Shown piece by piece: positions 26,051-33,817 of a stretch of 62,271 nucleotides of DNA. Source of the DNA: Treponema sp. UBA6988 (lineage in GTDB: Bacteria > Spirochaetota > Spirochaetia > Treponematales > Treponemataceae); the NCBI GenBank assembly GCA_002448445.1, contig DJYC01000065.1, positions 1 to 62,271 of the forward strand, in the 5' to 3' direction. Made by a program: the position numbers and the translations under genes. Position 1 is the first letter of the stretch. Every line of letters starts with the position of its first letter. The notes beneath the pieces were generated by a model, which was given only the letters and a program-made list of their open reading frames with translations, was not told the DNA's origin and ran no database searches.

Positions 26051-26698
26051 ATGATATTACAGAATTTTATTGTTTTTGAAGGAATAGACGGGGCCGGAAC
26101 CTCCACCCAGATAGAAATGCTAAAAAACAGGCCGGAAGCAAAGGATTTCCTCTTTACAGCAGAGCCCACATCCGCCCCAACCGGCAAATTCCTCCGCCAA
26201 ATGCTAAAGGGAGACTTTCCCCTGCAGAACGAAAGCGCAGCCTACCTCTTTGCCGCAGACAGGAACGAGCACGTAAACGGAAAGCTGCTTACCCAGGAAA
26301 ACACCCTTGTAACCGGCATAAAAGAAGCATGCCAGTCCGGCAGGAAAGTAGTAAGCGACCGCTACCTCTTTTCGAGCCTGGCCTACCAGTCAATAAACTG
26401 CCCGCCAGAAGTTCCAAGGCTATTAAACAGCCTCTTTCCCCTACCACAGCTGCTCTTCTACTTTGAAATCTCCCCCAAGGACTCACTTTCCCGCCTGGGC
26501 GACCGCAACTTCCGCGAAATATACGAAAAAGAGGACTTCCTCAACAGAACCGTGCAGGAATACCACAATGTTTTAAGCGAATATTCAGAAAAAACCAAAA
26601 ACCAAGGCATGAAAATAGTCTTAATAGATGCAAAAAAAACAAAAGAAGAAATAAGCGCAAATATCTGGCAAGAAATAAAAAATCTGCCGATAGTATGA
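26051..26698 (+). CDS. tmk: thymidylate kinase
   Basis: 215 aa. It phosphorylates dTMP to dTDP in the cytoplasm. The P-loop FEGIDGAGTSTQ is at about residues 8-19. It has the TMK variant with Thr-Ser in place of the usual Lys-Ser/Thr step, so the loop lysine is missing. The DR(Y/F/H) site is VVSDRYLFSSLAYQ, and the C-terminus carries a normal LID-like region. The start at 26051 follows AAGGAAGG about 6 nt upstream. The stop overlaps the next gene by ATGA. The missing P-loop lysine needs confirmation but the rest of the family pattern is clear. Confidence 0.88.
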   Translation: MILQNFIVFEGIDGAGTSTQIEMLKNRPEAKDFLFTAEPTSAPTGKFLRQMLKGDFPLQNESAAYLFAADRNEHVNGKLLTQENTLVTGIKEACQSGRKVVSDRYLFSSLAYQSINCPPEVPRLLNSLFPLPQLLFYFEISPKDSLSRLGDRNFREIYEKEDFLNRTVQEYHNVLSEYSEKTKNQGMKIVLIDAKKTKEEISANIWQEIKNLPIV

Positions 26699-27393
26699 TA
26701 AGTATAATGTCTAAAAATAATTTTCTTATGCGGATTACAAATTTACTCAAAAAGGCAGGAATCACAAAATTTGCCCACGCAAAATTTGCGCTTGTACTGG
26801 CCATAGCCATGCTAACTTTCTCCATAGCAGCCCCAAGCGCACACGCATACGTGGTAAAGTACAAGGAAGACTACTACAGGCTCTACCACGTACACCACCA
26901 GCAGTTCCCGGAAGACTGCCTTGAAAACATCTACTGGCTGGAAAAAGCCGTAAGCGCAGACTTTGCAAACCCCTACTACGCATTCACAAAAGTGGAAACC
27001 GAACGCGAGTGGGAAAAATACCGCTACCTCTTCCAGATGCACCTGAACCTAAAGCTAATAGAGCAGCACCTTAGAATGGCCCGCATATACGACAAAAAGG
27101 CCGCATACTTCTACGACGCACCGTGGAAAGACGAATACCTTCGAAACCTAAAGCAGGCCAAGTCCTACTACCAGGCCGGCTACTACTATTGGCAGGAAGC
27201 AAAGCTCTGGGCGGAAAAGGCCAACACATCGCAGTTCAACTTCCTCTACATCACTTCCCTGCAGAACTGGGAAGACGAACGCGAGCGCATCGTAACCGAG
27301 CAGCTGAACTACAAGGCCATATTGGACCGCGAGCTTACCCGCCTCCAAAAAGTAATCGACGACCTTGAGGCCATGACCCAAAAAAGCTACTAA
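26695..27393 (+). CDS. exported Tyr/Trp-rich helical protein of unknown function
   Basis: 232 aa. A long N-region is followed by a hydrophobic stretch (FALVLAIAMLTFSIA) and a likely cleavage site near APSAHAYVVKY. The mature part is helical and very rich in Tyr, Trp and charged residues (KSYYQAGYYYWQEAKLWAE is typical). No family is recognised. The first ATG overlaps the tmk stop (ATGA), so translation is probably coupled. ATG 26707 is an alternative. It probably works in the periplasm, but no function is proposed. Confidence 0.72.
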   Translation: MISIMSKNNFLMRITNLLKKAGITKFAHAKFALVLAIAMLTFSIAAPSAHAYVVKYKEDYYRLYHVHHQQFPEDCLENIYWLEKAVSADFANPYYAFTKVETEREWEKYRYLFQMHLNLKLIEQHLRMARIYDKKAAYFYDAPWKDEYLRNLKQAKSYYQAGYYYWQEAKLWAEKANTSQFNFLYITSLQNWEDERERIVTEQLNYKAILDRELTRLQKVIDDLEAMTQKSY

Positions 27394-27418
27394 AGCTCAA
27401 TTTTCTTTATTCTCTTTC

Positions 27419-27663
27419 TGCGGCACTTTCTTTTTTGAACAAACGCTTAGTAAAAGAACATCTTGCCTTTTTTTGAGGGCTTTACGGGGTTCCGCGGGGC
27501 CCAAATAGATGTAAAACAAGCAGCGCCATGGAGGGCGCGTCTTTTGTTAGAATAAAAAACAGGTGAGTTTTCGCAGAAAACTCATGGTAAAAAATTGCAC
27601 GGATGCAATTTTTTACCAACCGCCCCTCCAATCCCGGCCGTGCTTGCATTTGCAAAAGTCTTA
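27419..27663. repeat. structured intergenic element, family 2, copy X
   Basis: It shares conserved blocks with 37358-37620: TGCGGCACTTT at the left end, GAACATCTTGCC, ATGTAAAACAAG, GCGCCATGGAGGGCGCG and GCCCCTCCAATCCC. Between them are a TTCGCAG-capped hairpin (TGAGTTTTC/GAAAACTCA, 27564-27584) and a perfect 14-bp stem (27586-27599 with 27604-27617). The stems of the two copies differ in sequence but stay paired. There is no convincing ORF in 27394-27742 beyond this element. Confidence 0.8.
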
Positions 27664-27742
27664 CCGCACAAATGCCTCTTCGTCCCAAGAAAAATTTATC
27701 TTGTATTCCATTTTTTTACATCCTACCACATTATACCACATT

Positions 27743-27892
27743 TTAGATTTCTTGCGTCAAGGTTTCATACATCTTGAACAGTTCTGCCACGCACTCGCTT
27801 TCTGTCATCTTTAGGCTAAAACCGTAAGCCTGCATGACGGCTTTATCGTTTTCTTGATGAGCCTTGCGCAGTTCCGGCGGCATCAATGTATC
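27743..27892 (-). pseudogene. remnant of an MmeI-like C-terminal domain
   Basis: The 50 codons, stop included, read DTLMPPELRKAHQENDKA and so on, to a stop. I count 42 of 49 residues identical to the last 49 residues of the MmeI-like protein at 28464-31442, in the same orientation. There is no start and no upstream domain. The 5' side passes directly into the toxin gene, whose last codons overlap it by 10 nt. It is the tail of a lost paralogue or a duplicated 3' end that now flanks the toxin-antitoxin pair. Confidence 0.85.
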
Positions 27893-28218
27893 ATTTCGAT
27901 GACTGCATTGTTGATTTCCTCTACAATAGAAAGAGGTAATAATGAAATTTTTTCAATGAAGCACATCTTGTCCAAAGCTGTTACAAGAGGAATTATTGCA
28001 ACTGAATCTTTTGAAAGTCCGCTTTCTTTAGCTGTCACATAGACATTTGGCTTATAGTCGGCCAGATTGAGATTGCTTGTAAAAGGAACAACGATAACTG
28101 TATTCAAAGCGGTGGCATTATATTCATCCGATTGTAAAATAAGGGCCGGGCGACGAAAACCGGCCGCACTCCCCACAGGAACGCCAAAATCTACCCAATA
28201 TAACTCACCACGTGTCAT
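27883..28218 (-). CDS. MazF/PemK-type toxin (type II toxin-antitoxin)
   Basis: 111 aa, the usual size. It starts MTRGELYWVDFGVPVGSAAGF and has RRPALILQSDEYN and VVPFTSN, the standard MazF/PemK endoribonuclease pattern (SH3-like barrel that cuts mRNA). The expected RNase Arg is in FRRPALIL and the expected Thr/Ser in VVPFTSN. It overlaps its antitoxin by 14 bp and is translated after it. The stop falls inside the MmeI tail remnant, so the gene is fused to a recombination junction. Confidence 0.88.
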   Translation of the reverse strand: MTRGELYWVDFGVPVGSAAGFRRPALILQSDEYNATALNTVIVVPFTSNLNLADYKPNVYVTAKESGLSKDSVAIIPLVTALDKMCFIEKISLLPLSIVEEINNAVIEMIH

Positions 28219-28432
28219 TCTTTATTTGCTCCCAAATTGTTTCTCGTGCTGACTGTGTTATTGCACTTGAAATAGAGCCAGCCAGCTGATTATATGTTTC
28301 ATCAGGCATTTTTTTCTGGTTTTGTTGAATGTGATGTGAGCGATACTGCAAAAAATTCAAAAATACCGAAACTTCGTCCAGAAGCTCTACAGGAGTCGCT
28401 TTGACCTGTTCAATTACAGTCTCATAACTCAT
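28205..28432 (-). CDS. antitoxin of the MazF/PemK pair (DUF2281-like)
   Basis: 75 aa acidic-basic small protein that begins MSYETVIEQVKATPVELLDE. The segment VSVFLNFLQYR recalls DUF2281-type antitoxins, which have a short N-terminal helix pair and a disordered tail that binds the toxin. It precedes and overlaps the toxin, the usual antitoxin-toxin order. The ATG at 28432 has an AGGTG Shine-Dalgarno. Its family assignment is from memory, but the context is strong. Confidence 0.78.
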   Translation of the reverse strand: MSYETVIEQVKATPVELLDEVSVFLNFLQYRSHHIQQNQKKMPDETYNQLAGSISSAITQSARETIWEQIKNDTW

Positions 28433-28463
28433 TTTTCACCTCCATGTTTAATATACCACAAAT

Positions 28464-31442
28464 TTACGCTTTTTGCACTAATTTCTCGTAGAGTTTGAAC
28501 AGTTCTGCCACGCACTCGCTTTCCGTCATCTTGGTACTAAAGCCGTAAGCCTGCATGACGGCTTTGTCGTTTTCTTGATGGGCCTTGCGCAGTTCCGGCG
28601 GCATGAGCGTTTCGTCGTACAAATCTGCAAGAGATGAATCTGGGTATTTTGCACGCGCATCAAGAATTGCCTGCGCGGTCTTTTCGATTTTGGCTTTCTG
28701 CTCGTCTGTGGGGGTGCACCATGGGAAGTTGTTGTAGACAATAGTATTTGAATAGCTATAGTCACTCTTTAAACGACCACAAACAGCACGCATCCAAGCC
28801 ATGTGTACATTTGAAGTAAGAACACCGAAATGGAACAAAGATGCACGCTGCATAACAAACAATTTGTCACCAGGAATAATTTCTTGCGAAAGATAATCCA
28901 TAGGAATGTAGCGTCTATTTTCAGAAGAAACTTTCGGAATTGCTACATAATCGCTTTCACATTCAAATGGTGCACCAAAAAGAGCAGGCATTTCTGCTGC
29001 TCGTAGCGTACTTGTGCGGTTACTTGCAAGACGGAATTCGCGAACTTTTTCTACTCTTAGCATAATTTCATGACATTTTCGTAGCTCAGAAGGATTTGCA
29101 CCTTGAAGCCACAGGCAGTAACGTGGTTTTCTGTCAATAAAATCTTTTCCCATCATATAATGGCGAATAAACTTTTCAGCCATAGGTTCTTTATTTAACA
29201 GCCCTTTTTTTTCTTCTTCTGTAAGCGTAAGATTTCCATCATCAATCGGCTGCCCGCCCAAGCAGATTTGAGGAACATCGCAAAGAGGAAGCATACGTTT
29301 TTCAATAAAAATATCTGAAGCATCAAGCAAATATCCGTTTATATTTTTTACTTCAATCTTTTGCTGCTCATTTAAGAAGATGATTTTTGGATTATTATTG
29401 TCTGCAACACTAAAACCAACGACAACACAATGAACAGCTGCCATATTTTTCTTTGTGCCTTCATTTATCCATTTGAATGTTCTGTACGCAAAATCAATGT
29501 GTATACCCATTTCAAACAAAGGTTTCCAAAGATTTACAACCGAACCGCCCTGTGTTATAGAATTTGTTGAAACAAAAGCACAGCGGGTCTTACTCTCTTT
29601 TAAATACTCCGTTGCTTTTTTATACCAGCAGCATACATAATCCAAATCTCCAACACCCTGCCAGTTTTTACCGAATGTAAAGATAACATCTTCTTTTTGT
29701 GCATCGCTCATCCAGCGGGCACCTACAAACGGAGGGTTTCCTATAATATAGTCATATACAATCGGCTCTTGCATTTCTGCTTTTTTAAGTGACTTCTCTT
29801 CAACTTCTTTTGTTATTACATTCAATTCCTTGAATTTTTTGTTGTATAGAAGAGAGTCAGAATCAATTTCAGAATCAGAATCATGTACTTCAAGTATGCC
29901 AACATTGTCATCGATTTTGTAAACATTCAGTTTGTCTACATAGACAAAGTTTGCACATGTTTCTTCTTTTAATGTTTCCCAGTCTATGCGCAGTGCATTG
30001 CCCTGTATGATATTTGCATAGCTTTTGAGCGGCAGAAAGTTAAGGTTCTTTCCGACAATCCGGCTTGTTTCCTCAAGCATCTGACATTCCGCAATCCATA
30101 GTGCGGTCTTGGCAACAGAAACAGCAAAATCGTTTATCTCTATGCCATAAAACTGGTGAATCGACACCTTTACAAAATCATCATCAAACGCCATCTGGTT
30201 TTGGTCGCCAATTTCAAGGCGTATGCACTCGTTTCCAAGCTTGCGCAAACTTATAAAGGTTTCTGTTAAAAAGTTTCCGCTTCCACAGGCAGGGTCAAGG
30301 AATTTTAGCGTTCCAAGCTTTTTGTGATATTCCTTAACCTTTTCAAGACGGTTCTTTGCGCTTTTAATCTGCTTTATTTCTTCAAGTTCAGCCTTTAAGT
30401 CGTCTAAAAAGAGTGGGTCTATCACCTTGTGAATGTTTTCAATGCTTGTGTAATGCATTCCACCGCTTCGGCGTGTGTCCGGGTTCAAGGTTGATTCAAA
30501 GATTGCGCCAAAGATTGTCGGGCTTATCTCGCTCCAGTCGAATTCGCTTGAAGCGTGTTTTACCAAAAGGTCTTTTATTTCTTCTGTGATTGGTGGAATT
30601 GTTTTGTCTTCTTCTGTGAAAAGTCCACCGTTCACATACGGAAAAGCCGCAAGCGATTCTTCAAGATATTCGTCGCGCTCTTCTTCTTTTTGGTCTAACA
30701 CGGCAAACAAATCTAGCAGAGCACGGCGCAGGTCTTTTGCTTCAAACAGCTTTAAGTAATCGCCAAACATGGACTTATGCCCAAAGATTCCGGCATCTTC
30801 TGCATAAAGGCAGAACACAATGCGCACGCAGAGCATGTTAAGGCTTTTGAGCGTTGCAGGGCTTGGGTTTGCGGCGTCTTTATATTGCTTTAGAATTGCG
30901 TCGTAGATTTCGCCGATTATGTCACCGGCTTTTTTTGAGATTTCAAGCTCTTTTTTAAGATGCACACTTCCTGTTTCTGTAATGAACGAAAGGCGGTAAT
31001 ATTCCTTTTCAAGATTTTCAAGCAATATTTCTTCCGGCTCGCCGTTCGGGTTTTCCATATCGTACACAAGAAAGCTTTTGAAGTTGCAAGTTACAACCCA
31101 ACGCGGATGCTTAGAAACAGGAAGTTCCGTAATGTACCTTTTTGCCTGCTGAAAAGGATTTAAAAATGAACCGTCCGACTGTTTTATTGGAGCCTTCAAA
31201 TCTTTATCAATACTCTTCTGCTCAATCAAGACTTTAGAAGAATCAATGTAGCCGTCTATAAAAGATGTGTGGTCCAGTTTTACCTGTTCCTCAAAGCTTA
31301 TGAAATTTGAAAAATCCTGAACACCGTAAACATTACAGAGCAGGTCAATCCAGAATTTCTGGCTTTCGCCTTTTTCATATCCTTTACCTTTCCATTCTTC
31401 AGAGAACTTTCTAGCTGCCTTTTTTTGTTCTTGTGATAGCAT
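28464..31442 (-). CDS. MmeI-like type IIL restriction-modification enzyme
   Basis: 992 aa single-chain endonuclease, methyltransferase and specificity protein. N-terminal MmeI_N nuclease: GYIDSSKVLIEQK carries the D-x(n)-E-x-K pattern (Asp63/67, Glu74, Lys76). A helical spacer follows. The methyltransferase has motif I FLDPACGSGNFL (383-392) and motif IV NPPF (569-572), for N6-adenine methylation. A target-recognition domain follows, and then the MmeI_C domain that is duplicated at 27743-27892. One protein both methylates and cuts. The 17-bp-spaced promoter puts the transcript start at the ATG (31442), without a Shine-Dalgarno. Its neighbours are a toxin-antitoxin pair and a phosphoesterase. 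Confidence 0.9.
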   Translation of the reverse strand: MLSQEQKKAARKFSEEWKGKGYEKGESQKFWIDLLCNVYGVQDFSNFISFEEQVKLDHTSFIDGYIDSSKVLIEQKSIDKDLKAPIKQSDGSFLNPFQQAKRYITELPVSKHPRWVVTCNFKSFLVYDMENPNGEPEEILLENLEKEYYRLSFITETGSVHLKKELEISKKAGDIIGEIYDAILKQYKDAANPSPATLKSLNMLCVRIVFCLYAEDAGIFGHKSMFGDYLKLFEAKDLRRALLDLFAVLDQKEEERDEYLEESLAAFPYVNGGLFTEEDKTIPPITEEIKDLLVKHASSEFDWSEISPTIFGAIFESTLNPDTRRSGGMHYTSIENIHKVIDPLFLDDLKAELEEIKQIKSAKNRLEKVKEYHKKLGTLKFLDPACGSGNFLTETFISLRKLGNECIRLEIGDQNQMAFDDDFVKVSIHQFYGIEINDFAVSVAKTALWIAECQMLEETSRIVGKNLNFLPLKSYANIIQGNALRIDWETLKEETCANFVYVDKLNVYKIDDNVGILEVHDSDSEIDSDSLLYNKKFKELNVITKEVEEKSLKKAEMQEPIVYDYIIGNPPFVGARWMSDAQKEDVIFTFGKNWQGVGDLDYVCCWYKKATEYLKESKTRCAFVSTNSITQGGSVVNLWKPLFEMGIHIDFAYRTFKWINEGTKKNMAAVHCVVVGFSVADNNNPKIIFLNEQQKIEVKNINGYLLDASDIFIEKRMLPLCDVPQICLGGQPIDDGNLTLTEEEKKGLLNKEPMAEKFIRHYMMGKDFIDRKPRYCLWLQGANPSELRKCHEIMLRVEKVREFRLASNRTSTLRAAEMPALFGAPFECESDYVAIPKVSSENRRYIPMDYLSQEIIPGDKLFVMQRASLFHFGVLTSNVHMAWMRAVCGRLKSDYSYSNTIVYNNFPWCTPTDEQKAKIEKTAQAILDARAKYPDSSLADLYDETLMPPELRKAHQENDKAVMQAYGFSTKMTESECVAELFKLYEKLVQKA

Positions 31443-31448
31443 ACATAT

Positions 31449-31477
31449 ATAATACTTCTACTTTAGTATTTTTTCAA
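31449..31477 (-). promoter_or_regulatory. promoter of the MmeI-like gene, leaderless geometry
   Basis: Minus-strand -35 TTGAAA (31477-31472), spacer of 17, -10 TATTAT (31454-31449). The ATG begins 7 nt after the -10. There is no Shine-Dalgarno between them, so the mRNA should start at or within a base of the start codon. Confidence 0.65.
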
Positions 31478-31540
31478 TTGGAACTTTTTACCCCTATTCT
31501 TCCATATAACCTTCAGGAGTAATGCTGTTCGTGTATTCAA

Positions 31541-32161
31541 TCACCTTTTTCCTTGCAAGATGTCTATATGCTCAAAGGTGAGCCCGTCTTTACCGGCATT
31601 GATTAAGAGGTATGATGAGCCTTCCAGGCCTGTTGCAGAAACAGAGACAACCTTTCCCTTTACAAAGTTTTGGTGGCTATGGCCTATTGCGGAAAGTTCG
31701 TATTTTGTTACGGCTTCACTTTCCACGGTTTTGTCAAAGATACCGTTTTTTAGGCTTGAAAGCTGAAGGAAAGGATAAGGCGCATTTACGTCCGAAAAGA
31801 GGAAATGTGAAAAATGCATTTTGTGGCCGTTAATTTCCTTTTCCAAGAAGAGGGGCATCTGCCTAATAAAGTTCATTTGCTCAGCGCTAAGCTTTGACCT
31901 CATTCCGTCATAGTATTCGCGAAGGTATTCAACATCAGGGTCAATGTCCACTCCGTCTGCAAGGTAAAGCTCGCAGTTTCCCTTTAGGCAGATTATGCCG
32001 CTTGTCTTTAATAGTTCAAGGCATTCTATTTCCTCGTTTCCGCGCTGAAAAATGTCCCCCAGGAATATAATCTGGTCGGCTCCATTTTCCTTTATCTGAC
32101 CAAGGGCAGCCTTTAGGGCCTTTAAGTTTCCGTGAACGTCAGAGAACACTGCAATTTTCAT
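31541..32161 (-). CDS. metallophosphoesterase (YfcE/MJ0936-like)
   Basis: 206 aa calcineurin-type phosphodiesterase. Metal ligands are in the usual motifs: IAVFSDVHGNLKAL (D-x-H), IIFLGDIFQRG (GD), ICLKGNCEL (GN, with a Cys in place of the usual His), and AIGHSHQNF (GHSH). It is the length of YfcE-type enzymes, which act on phosphodiesters. The substrate is unknown. The ATG at 32161 has AAGGAC upstream and a possible TATAAT further upstream. It is not clearly tied to its neighbours. Confidence 0.85.
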   Translation of the reverse strand: MKIAVFSDVHGNLKALKAALGQIKENGADQIIFLGDIFQRGNEEIECLELLKTSGIICLKGNCELYLADGVDIDPDVEYLREYYDGMRSKLSAEQMNFIRQMPLFLEKEINGHKMHFSHFLFSDVNAPYPFLQLSSLKNGIFDKTVESEAVTKYELSAIGHSHQNFVKGKVVSVSATGLEGSSYLLINAGKDGLTFEHIDILQGKR

Positions 32162-32278
32162 AAGTAGTCCTTTTTTGTTAATATGGATATTATAGCAAAT
32201 GCTTAACCAAAACTCAATCGAGCAGTATGAAAGAACATGGAAATCATCTTCTAAATTTGTTCATCTGCAAGGCAATCT

Positions 32279-32513
32279 GAAGTCAGTTTTGGGCGCAACG
32301 GGAAAGAAATAATATCTATACCAATGACAAAAGCATGGAATTGAACGGTGGAACGCAGGAAAAAAGCAAGGAGGGACCCTTTAGGGAGGATTCCTTGATT
32401 TTTTCCGTCGCTGGGACCCGCCGGGCAAGTCCATGCTTTTGTCATTTAGTCTTCCTTAAAAATCATGAATTTTCAGACGGATTTGACTGGAAGCGGAACA
32501 CAAAGCTGATTTC
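32279..32513. repeat. nested inverted-repeat element, family 1, copy 3 (inverted, extended core)
   Basis: The left end matches the complement of the right end of copies 1 and 2 (GTCAGTTTTGGGCG and AACGGGAA). The right end matches the complement of their left end (TTTTCAGACGGAT, then GGAAGCGGAACACAAAGCTGAT). The centre is replaced by a different palindrome: AATGACAAAAGCATGGA (32323-32339) with its exact complement at 32430-32446. It lies between the phosphoesterase and aroB. The rest of 32162-32573 holds only the aroB promoter. Confidence 0.8.
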
Positions 32514-32535
32514 CGTGTGCAATTATTTACTCGTA

Positions 32536-32564
32536 TTGAAAAAAAATTCATTTATCCATAGAAT
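32536..32564 (+). promoter_or_regulatory. promoter of aroB, nearly leaderless geometry
   Basis: -35 TTGAAA (32536-32541), spacer of 17, -10 TAGAAT (32559-32564), then 9 nt to the ATG at 32574. No Shine-Dalgarno is visible. The predicted start leaves a leader of 0-3 nt. Confidence 0.6.
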
Positions 32565-32573
32565 AGTGGCACT

Positions 32574-33815
32574 ATGGACAGTAACGAATTTATTTTAAAG
32601 TATGCCGAGGATTCTGGCTTTGACAAGACATGCATTTATTTTTACAGCGGAAGTCCCAACCTCAAGAAAGTTTTCTATTCAAATGACTCAAGTGACGGCG
32701 GAAACTCACAGCCGCGTCTTTTTGTAACGGACACCAGCATAGCAAGGCTTGACTCCATCAAAGATTTTGCGACTCTTTTTGAATGCGATGCAAATACAGC
32801 AAGCGGTTCCGCAAACGGTTCTGCGAACACTGATAACGGTTCTTCAAACGGCAGCGGATGCCTAAAAGAAGGCTCGGTCTTAAAATACGGAAGCGACTAC
32901 CTTCTTGTTCTTGGCGCAGGAGAAAAATTCAAGACAATAGACAGCGTGCTTACCATAGTTAGAACTGCCCTGGAAAGAAATTTCACAAGGAACTGTACCT
33001 TTGTTGCCATTGGCGGTGGCGTTCTTTCGGACATGACGGCTTTTGCGGCATCAATCTTTAAGCGGGGAATCAAAGTTGAATTTGTTCCTACCACGGTTCT
33101 TTCCATGGTGGACGCATCTGTCGGGGGAAAGACAGGCTGCGACATAGAAGGCTATAAGAACATGATAGGCTCTTTCTGGCCTGCATCAAAGCTTTACGTC
33201 TGGAGCAACTTTGCGCTTTCGCTCCCGGAGAACGAATACATTTCGGGGCTGGCGGAAGCTATAAAGACAGCCTTCCTCTTTGACAAGGAAATGCTAAAGC
33301 TCTTTGAAGAAGAAAAGGATGCCATAATGAAAAGGGATGGCACAATCCTTGAAAAAATAATAGGCGCATGCGTAAGGGCAAAGGCAAAGATTGTGCAGGA
33401 AGACCCGCGCGAAAACGGCAGAAGAGCATTCCTTAACCTTGGGCACACATTTGGCCACGGACTTGAAGCGGCAGCAGGACTTGGCTGCATAACCCACGGA
33501 GAGGCAGTTGCATGGGGAATAGGAAGAGCCGCAGACCTTAGCCTGCTGATGGGACTCTGTTCCAAAGAATTTGCTCAAAAGACAAAGGACATAATCGCTT
33601 CCTACGGCTACGACTCAGGAGAATACCCCAAGGTTCTTTCCGGCGAAGAAAAGTCTTTGGGAATAAGCAAGATACTCCAGGCCATGAAGAAGGACAAAAA
33701 GAATACTACTCTTTCACAAATCCGCGTAACCCTGCAAAAAGGCGAATGCGACACAATAATCACTACGGCAAAGGACAGCGACATTGAAAAAGTCCTTGGC
33801 AAGACAGGAATCTAA
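32574..33815 (+). CDS. aroB: 3-dehydroquinate synthase
   Basis: 413 aa. It makes 3-dehydroquinate from DAHP in the shikimate pathway, with NAD and a divalent metal. The C-terminal two thirds are typical: IGGGVLSDMTAFAASIFKRG, FVPTTVLSMVDASVGGKTG, NMIGSFWPA, AFLNLGHTFGHGLE (metal ligands), and THGEAVAWG. It is about 50 residues longer than most. The extra length is a low-complexity Ser/Gly/Asn linker (about residues 75-100), between the N-terminal part and the catalytic domain. It is followed 2 nt later by a cysteine desulfurase gene, an unusual partner. Start: ATG 32574, without a Shine-Dalgarno. Confidence 0.93.
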   Translation: MDSNEFILKYAEDSGFDKTCIYFYSGSPNLKKVFYSNDSSDGGNSQPRLFVTDTSIARLDSIKDFATLFECDANTASGSANGSANTDNGSSNGSGCLKEGSVLKYGSDYLLVLGAGEKFKTIDSVLTIVRTALERNFTRNCTFVAIGGGVLSDMTAFAASIFKRGIKVEFVPTTVLSMVDASVGGKTGCDIEGYKNMIGSFWPASKLYVWSNFALSLPENEYISGLAEAIKTAFLFDKEMLKLFEEEKDAIMKRDGTILEKIIGACVRAKAKIVQEDPRENGRRAFLNLGHTFGHGLEAAAGLGCITHGEAVAWGIGRAADLSLLMGLCSKEFAQKTKDIIASYGYDSGEYPKVLSGEEKSLGISKILQAMKKDKKNTTLSQIRVTLQKGECDTIITTAKDSDIEKVLGKTGI

Positions 33816-33817
33816 CC

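Noticed and set aside
27563..27814. Open frame across the family 2 repeat
   Set aside because: It consists of palindromes and the antisense of the MmeI tail remnant.
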